DNA from: an uncultured bacterium
GTDB taxonomy: Bacteria; Patescibacteriota; Minisyncoccia; Phycocordibacterales; GWA1-40-21
Assembly: GCA_903824735.1 (NCBI GenBank)
Contig: CAIJXO010000083.1
Location: forward strand, 1-6,843
DNA length: 6,843 nucleotides
Direction of reading: 5' to 3'
Shown here: positions 5,276 through 6,843 of the stretch, piece by piece
How positions within the stretch are numbered: the stretch's first letter is position 1
Layout of the letters: each line of letters starts with the position of its first letter
The notes under the pieces: model-generated
Seen by the model: the letters and a program-made list of their open reading frames with translations, nothing else
Told to the model about the DNA's origin: nothing
The model's database searches: none
Translations under genes and position numbers: made by a program

Positions 5276-5521
5276 CCTACACAATTCAAAAAAGATCTAA
5301 AAATAAAAAGTCCAAAATCTTTGATCGAACTAGTTAGTCGTAAAGGTTACTCAATATTTGCTGCACCTGTATATAAAAAATGCGGTTTAAATATTGTGAG
5401 GGTATATATCCCCGAAGCCACTCAGCCTGATGAGCGACTAGAAAGGATATCTAAAAGATTGCTTGACTATAAAAATAAATTGAAACTCAGAGGTTTTTAT
5501 TGTGATCCAATATTAACTTAG
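5276..5521 (+). pseudogene. C-terminal part of the YcaO enzyme, separated by one in-frame stop
   Basis: The frame of the gene at 4025 continues without a gap after TAA (5273-5275) for 81 sense codons to TAG at 5519-5521. The translation (L-I-E-L-V-S-R-K-G-Y-S, then C-G-L-N-I-V-R-V-Y-I-P-E) matches the end of YcaO domains, in which a strand-helix unit leads to a V-x-R-V-x-x-P segment. With one residue in place of TAA the whole protein would have 498 residues. A TTG at 5321 could start a separate 66-residue product, but it has no ribosome site and would omit the segment next to the stop. The likely causes are a recent nonsense mutation or a sequence error; read-through is possible. The terminal P-x-P-x-P found in many azoline-forming YcaO proteins is absent; this one ends D-P-I-L-T. 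Confidence 0.8.
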
Positions 5522-5523
5522 TC

Positions 5524-6099
5524 TTACATCACCTTGTCCACGATTCCATACTTTTTCGCTTCTTCAGCTGACATGTAATAGTCTCGGTCGGCGTCGCGCT
5601 CGACTTCGGCTAGGGATTTACCAGTTTTTTCGGAAAGAATCTTGTTTAGCTTTTCTTTCATCTTCAAGATTTGTTTAGCGGTGATTTGAATATCAGTAGC
5701 TTGACCTTGAGTTCCACCTGATGGCTGATGGATCATGATTTCCGAGTTGGGGAGAGAATATCTTTTACCTTTCGCACCAGAAGCGAGGATCACTGCACCC
5801 ATCGAAGCGGCCATACCGACACAGACAGTGGAGACATCGTTCTTGATGTGGTTCATGGTGTCGATAATCGCGAGACCGGCTGAGACATGACCACCGGGGG
5901 AGTTGATATAAATTTTGATATCCTTCTTTGGATCTTCGCTTTGTAAGAATAAAAGCTGAGCAATAATAATATTGGCGACATCATCATCGATAGCACCACC
6001 GAGGAAAATTATATTTTCTTTTAATAGGCGGGAATAAATATCATAAGCACGTTCGCCGTTTTGTGATTTCTCGATGACTGTGGGGATGAGGTAACTCAT
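5524..6099 (-). CDS. clpP: ATP-dependent Clp protease proteolytic subunit
   Basis: 191 residues, a normal length. ClpP forms a barrel of two heptamers that degrades proteins fed in by ClpX or ClpA/C-type unfoldases in the cytoplasm. The catalytic triad is complete: S99 in G-M-A-A-S-M-G, H124 in M-I-H-Q-P-S-G-G, and D173 in D-R-D-Y-Y-M-S. The oxyanion-loop region I-N-S-P-G-G-H-V is at 65-72, and the handle helix with Q-I-T-A-K-Q-I-L-K-M-K follows. The N-terminus M-S-Y-L-I-P-T-V-I-E matches usual ClpP starts. No ATPase subunit gene is adjacent. Its stop lies 2 nt from the ycaO stop with no hairpin between, so the two convergent transcripts probably overlap. There is no reason to tie it to peptide maturation beyond its position. 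Confidence 0.97.
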   Translation of the reverse strand: MSYLIPTVIEKSQNGERAYDIYSRLLKENIIFLGGAIDDDVANIIIAQLLFLQSEDPKKDIKIYINSPGGHVSAGLAIIDTMNHIKNDVSTVCVGMAASMGAVILASGAKGKRYSLPNSEIMIHQPSGGTQGQATDIQITAKQILKMKEKLNKILSEKTGKSLAEVERDADRDYYMSAEEAKKYGIVDKVM

Positions 6100-6132
6100 T
6101 TTGTTTTTTTCATTAATTGGTAATAGTTCAAG

Positions 6133-6138
6133 ATTATA
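6133..6138 (-). promoter_or_regulatory. -10 box of the probable clpP promoter
   Basis: A perfect TATAAT on the minus strand, with the start predicted near 6126 and a leader of about 27 nt. The -35 at 16-17 bp is weak. A TTGTCA further up (6163-6168) lies 24 bp from the -10 box, too far for a normal spacer. No CtsR-like heptad repeat was seen. Confidence 0.45.
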
Positions 6139-6162
6139 CTAAAGGTTATAAAGAATACAGTC

Positions 6163-6190
6163 TTGACAATCGTGCTTCTAGGTGTAAAGT
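6163..6190 (+). promoter_or_regulatory. Probable promoter of the 141-codon GC-rich gene
   Basis: A consensus TTGACA (6163-6168), 16 bp, then TAAAGT (6185-6190) directly preceded by TG. The predicted leader is about 38 nt and holds a purine-rich ribosome site (AAGGAAAGGCGG, 6216-6227). Confidence 0.55.
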
Positions 6191-6234
6191 AAATATAAAT
6201 CGGCGCACATTCAAAAAGGAAAGGCGGTCTAGAC

Positions 6235-6660
6235 ATGGCAAAGAAGGAAGAAAAGGGGAAAGATTTTGCTGTCCCCAAGGATCTTGAAAAGGATCTGGCC
6301 CTGGTAAGCATACCTGAGGTGTTGGCAACTATGCCACCACCACCAGCCCTGTACGAGGGTGAATGCGTTTTGGGAGAGATACCAGAGCTTTCAATGAAGT
6401 TGTTTTGTCTGCAATATCAGATCGCTTGCACTACAGGTGCTGGCGGTAAATTTGGTCTTGCACGGCAAACCTACATGGATTCCTTGATCCATTTCATTCC
6501 GGCATCAGACGGGCGCTATACTCGTCCAGCTCTACGCAAGGACGGGAAGTTCGTCCTCGTGGATACCCAGCCTGACACCAGTCAGTCATCGCAGAGAACA
6601 GAAATTGTCCTCGCCCAAATCGGCAAGACACCGAAAGGAGTCAAGTCACTTTGTTCGTGA
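6235..6660 (+). CDS. Hypothetical protein, 141 residues, GC-rich solitary gene
   Basis: Not recognised. The start is supported by AAAGGCGG at 6220-6227, seven bases before the ATG. The protein begins with a charged, lysine/glutamate-rich stretch (residues 2-20), then a P-P-P-P run at 34-37 followed by A-L-Y-E-G-E, a middle part with C58 and C65 (F-C-L-Q-Y-Q-I-A-C), a G-A-G-G-K-F-G turn at 68-74, and a C-terminal half rich in charged and small residues (Y-T-R-P-A-L-R-K-D-G-K at 95-105). There is no signal peptide, membrane helix or known catalytic motif. By count, bases 6421-6600 are 96/180 G+C (53%), above the native genes, and the stop is TGA. It has its own promoter and terminator. These traits match the 87-codon gene at 919 and suggest acquired single-gene cassettes, perhaps phage-derived. 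The length, start and terminator make a real gene likely. Confidence 0.75.
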   Translation: MAKKEEKGKDFAVPKDLEKDLALVSIPEVLATMPPPPALYEGECVLGEIPELSMKLFCLQYQIACTTGAGGKFGLARQTYMDSLIHFIPASDGRYTRPALRKDGKFVLVDTQPDTSQSSQRTEIVLAQIGKTPKGVKSLCS

Positions 6661-6718
6661 CCTCGAGGTGCGAACATGAGAAGCCCCGAGCTTTCCGTGT
6701 TCGCGCTCGGGGTCTTTT
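6659..6718 (+). terminator. GC-rich intrinsic terminator with two alternative folds
   Basis: The simple fold pairs CCCCGAGC (6684-6691) with GCTCGGGG (6705-6712), then TCTTTTC. A second, longer fold pairs GACCTCGAG (6659-6667) with CTCGGGGTC (6706-6714) and, nested inside it, GCGAACA (6670-6676) with TGTTCGC (6698-6704). Both use the same descending arm beside the T-tract. The longer one starts in the stop codon of the 141-codon gene, so ribosomes finishing translation would favour the short fold. Confidence 0.8.
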
Positions 6719-6759
6719 CATTTGTGTTTTTTATTATTTTTATATAAGCTTAGTTTCAC

Positions 6760-6843
6760 ATGAGGTTACACAGATTCTATATCAATGAAAAAGTAGGTGA
6801 GAAGACGGAGATCACCCTTCCCGATGCTGATTTGTCGCATCAG
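6760..6843 (+). CDS. rsmE: Probable 16S rRNA (uracil-1498-N3)-methyltransferase RsmE, first 28 codons
   Basis: The frame is open from ATG at 6760 to the window edge. The start M-R-L-H-R-F-Y-I-N-E-K, followed by a short strand (I-T-L-P) and D-L-S-H-Q at the edge, matches RsmE N-termini, where a PUA-like domain opens with M-R-x-x-R-F and leads to a conserved His before the V-L-R motif. The methyl-transferring SPOUT (knotted) domain lies beyond the window. No strong ribosome site is present; AT-rich DNA precedes it (a TATAAG at 6743-6748 may be a -10 box). The short fragment limits certainty. Confidence 0.7.
   Translation, partial: MRLHRFYINEKVGEKTEITLPDADLSHQ

Noticed and set aside
5321..5521. 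Independent 66-residue gene starting at TTG
   Set aside because: It is in the same frame as the preceding ycaO part and holds that domain's C-terminus; the frame is open back to the TAA and there is no ribosome site.
5524..6099. ClpP as the maturation protease of the putative peptide
   Set aside because: It is a standard housekeeping ClpP on the opposite strand; adjacency alone does not support this role.

Overview
The window looks like a piece of a small, AT-rich bacterial chromosome, most plausibly from a Patescibacteria/CPR-type lineage. This is inference. It rests on single housekeeping genes (HU, RNase Y, ClpP, RsmE) packed beside a TrmB-family regulator, weak or absent Shine-Dalgarno sites on the native genes, a tRNA gene without encoded CCA, and short orphan genes. 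No marker in the window fixes the taxon. The standard code fits: both genes that end in TGA are followed directly by a terminator hairpin.

Left part (1-1260). The end of a branched-chain amino-acid-type ABC transporter substrate-binding protein is followed by tRNA-Gly(TCC), a shared terminator, and the HU gene on the minus strand. Next comes a solitary GC-rich 87-codon gene of a phage-associated small-protein family, with its own promoter, strong ribosome site and hairpin terminator. Middle (1260-2941): the minus-strand gene for RNase Y, with its own promoter and a leader of about 115 nt.

Centre (2942-5521) holds the most interesting region, a compact putative RiPP (ribosomally made, post-translationally modified peptide) locus. 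A TrmB-family regulator is transcribed leftward. Divergent from it is a 62-residue peptide gene carrying two copies of a 12-residue motif (Y-x-V-M-A-G-Q-A-K-x-x-Y). Nine nucleotides further on starts a YcaO-family peptide-modifying enzyme. The trmB promoter and a perfect inverted repeat that could be its operator lie in the divergent intergenic region. The ycaO reading frame is broken by one in-frame TAA; the missing C-terminal part of the YcaO domain continues in the same frame to 5521.

Right part (5524-6843): clpP on the minus strand, convergent with ycaO at a 2-nt distance; a second solitary GC-rich gene (141 codons, unknown) with its own promoter and a GC-rich terminator that can fold in two ways; and the first 28 codons of a probable rsmE.

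The housekeeping genes act in RNA decay, proteolysis, nucleoid structure and rRNA modification and have no evident link with each other. The two GC-rich genes look like independently acquired single-gene cassettes. The regulator-peptide-YcaO set looks like an accessory locus between rny and clpP. No gene-free stretch exceeds 180 bases.
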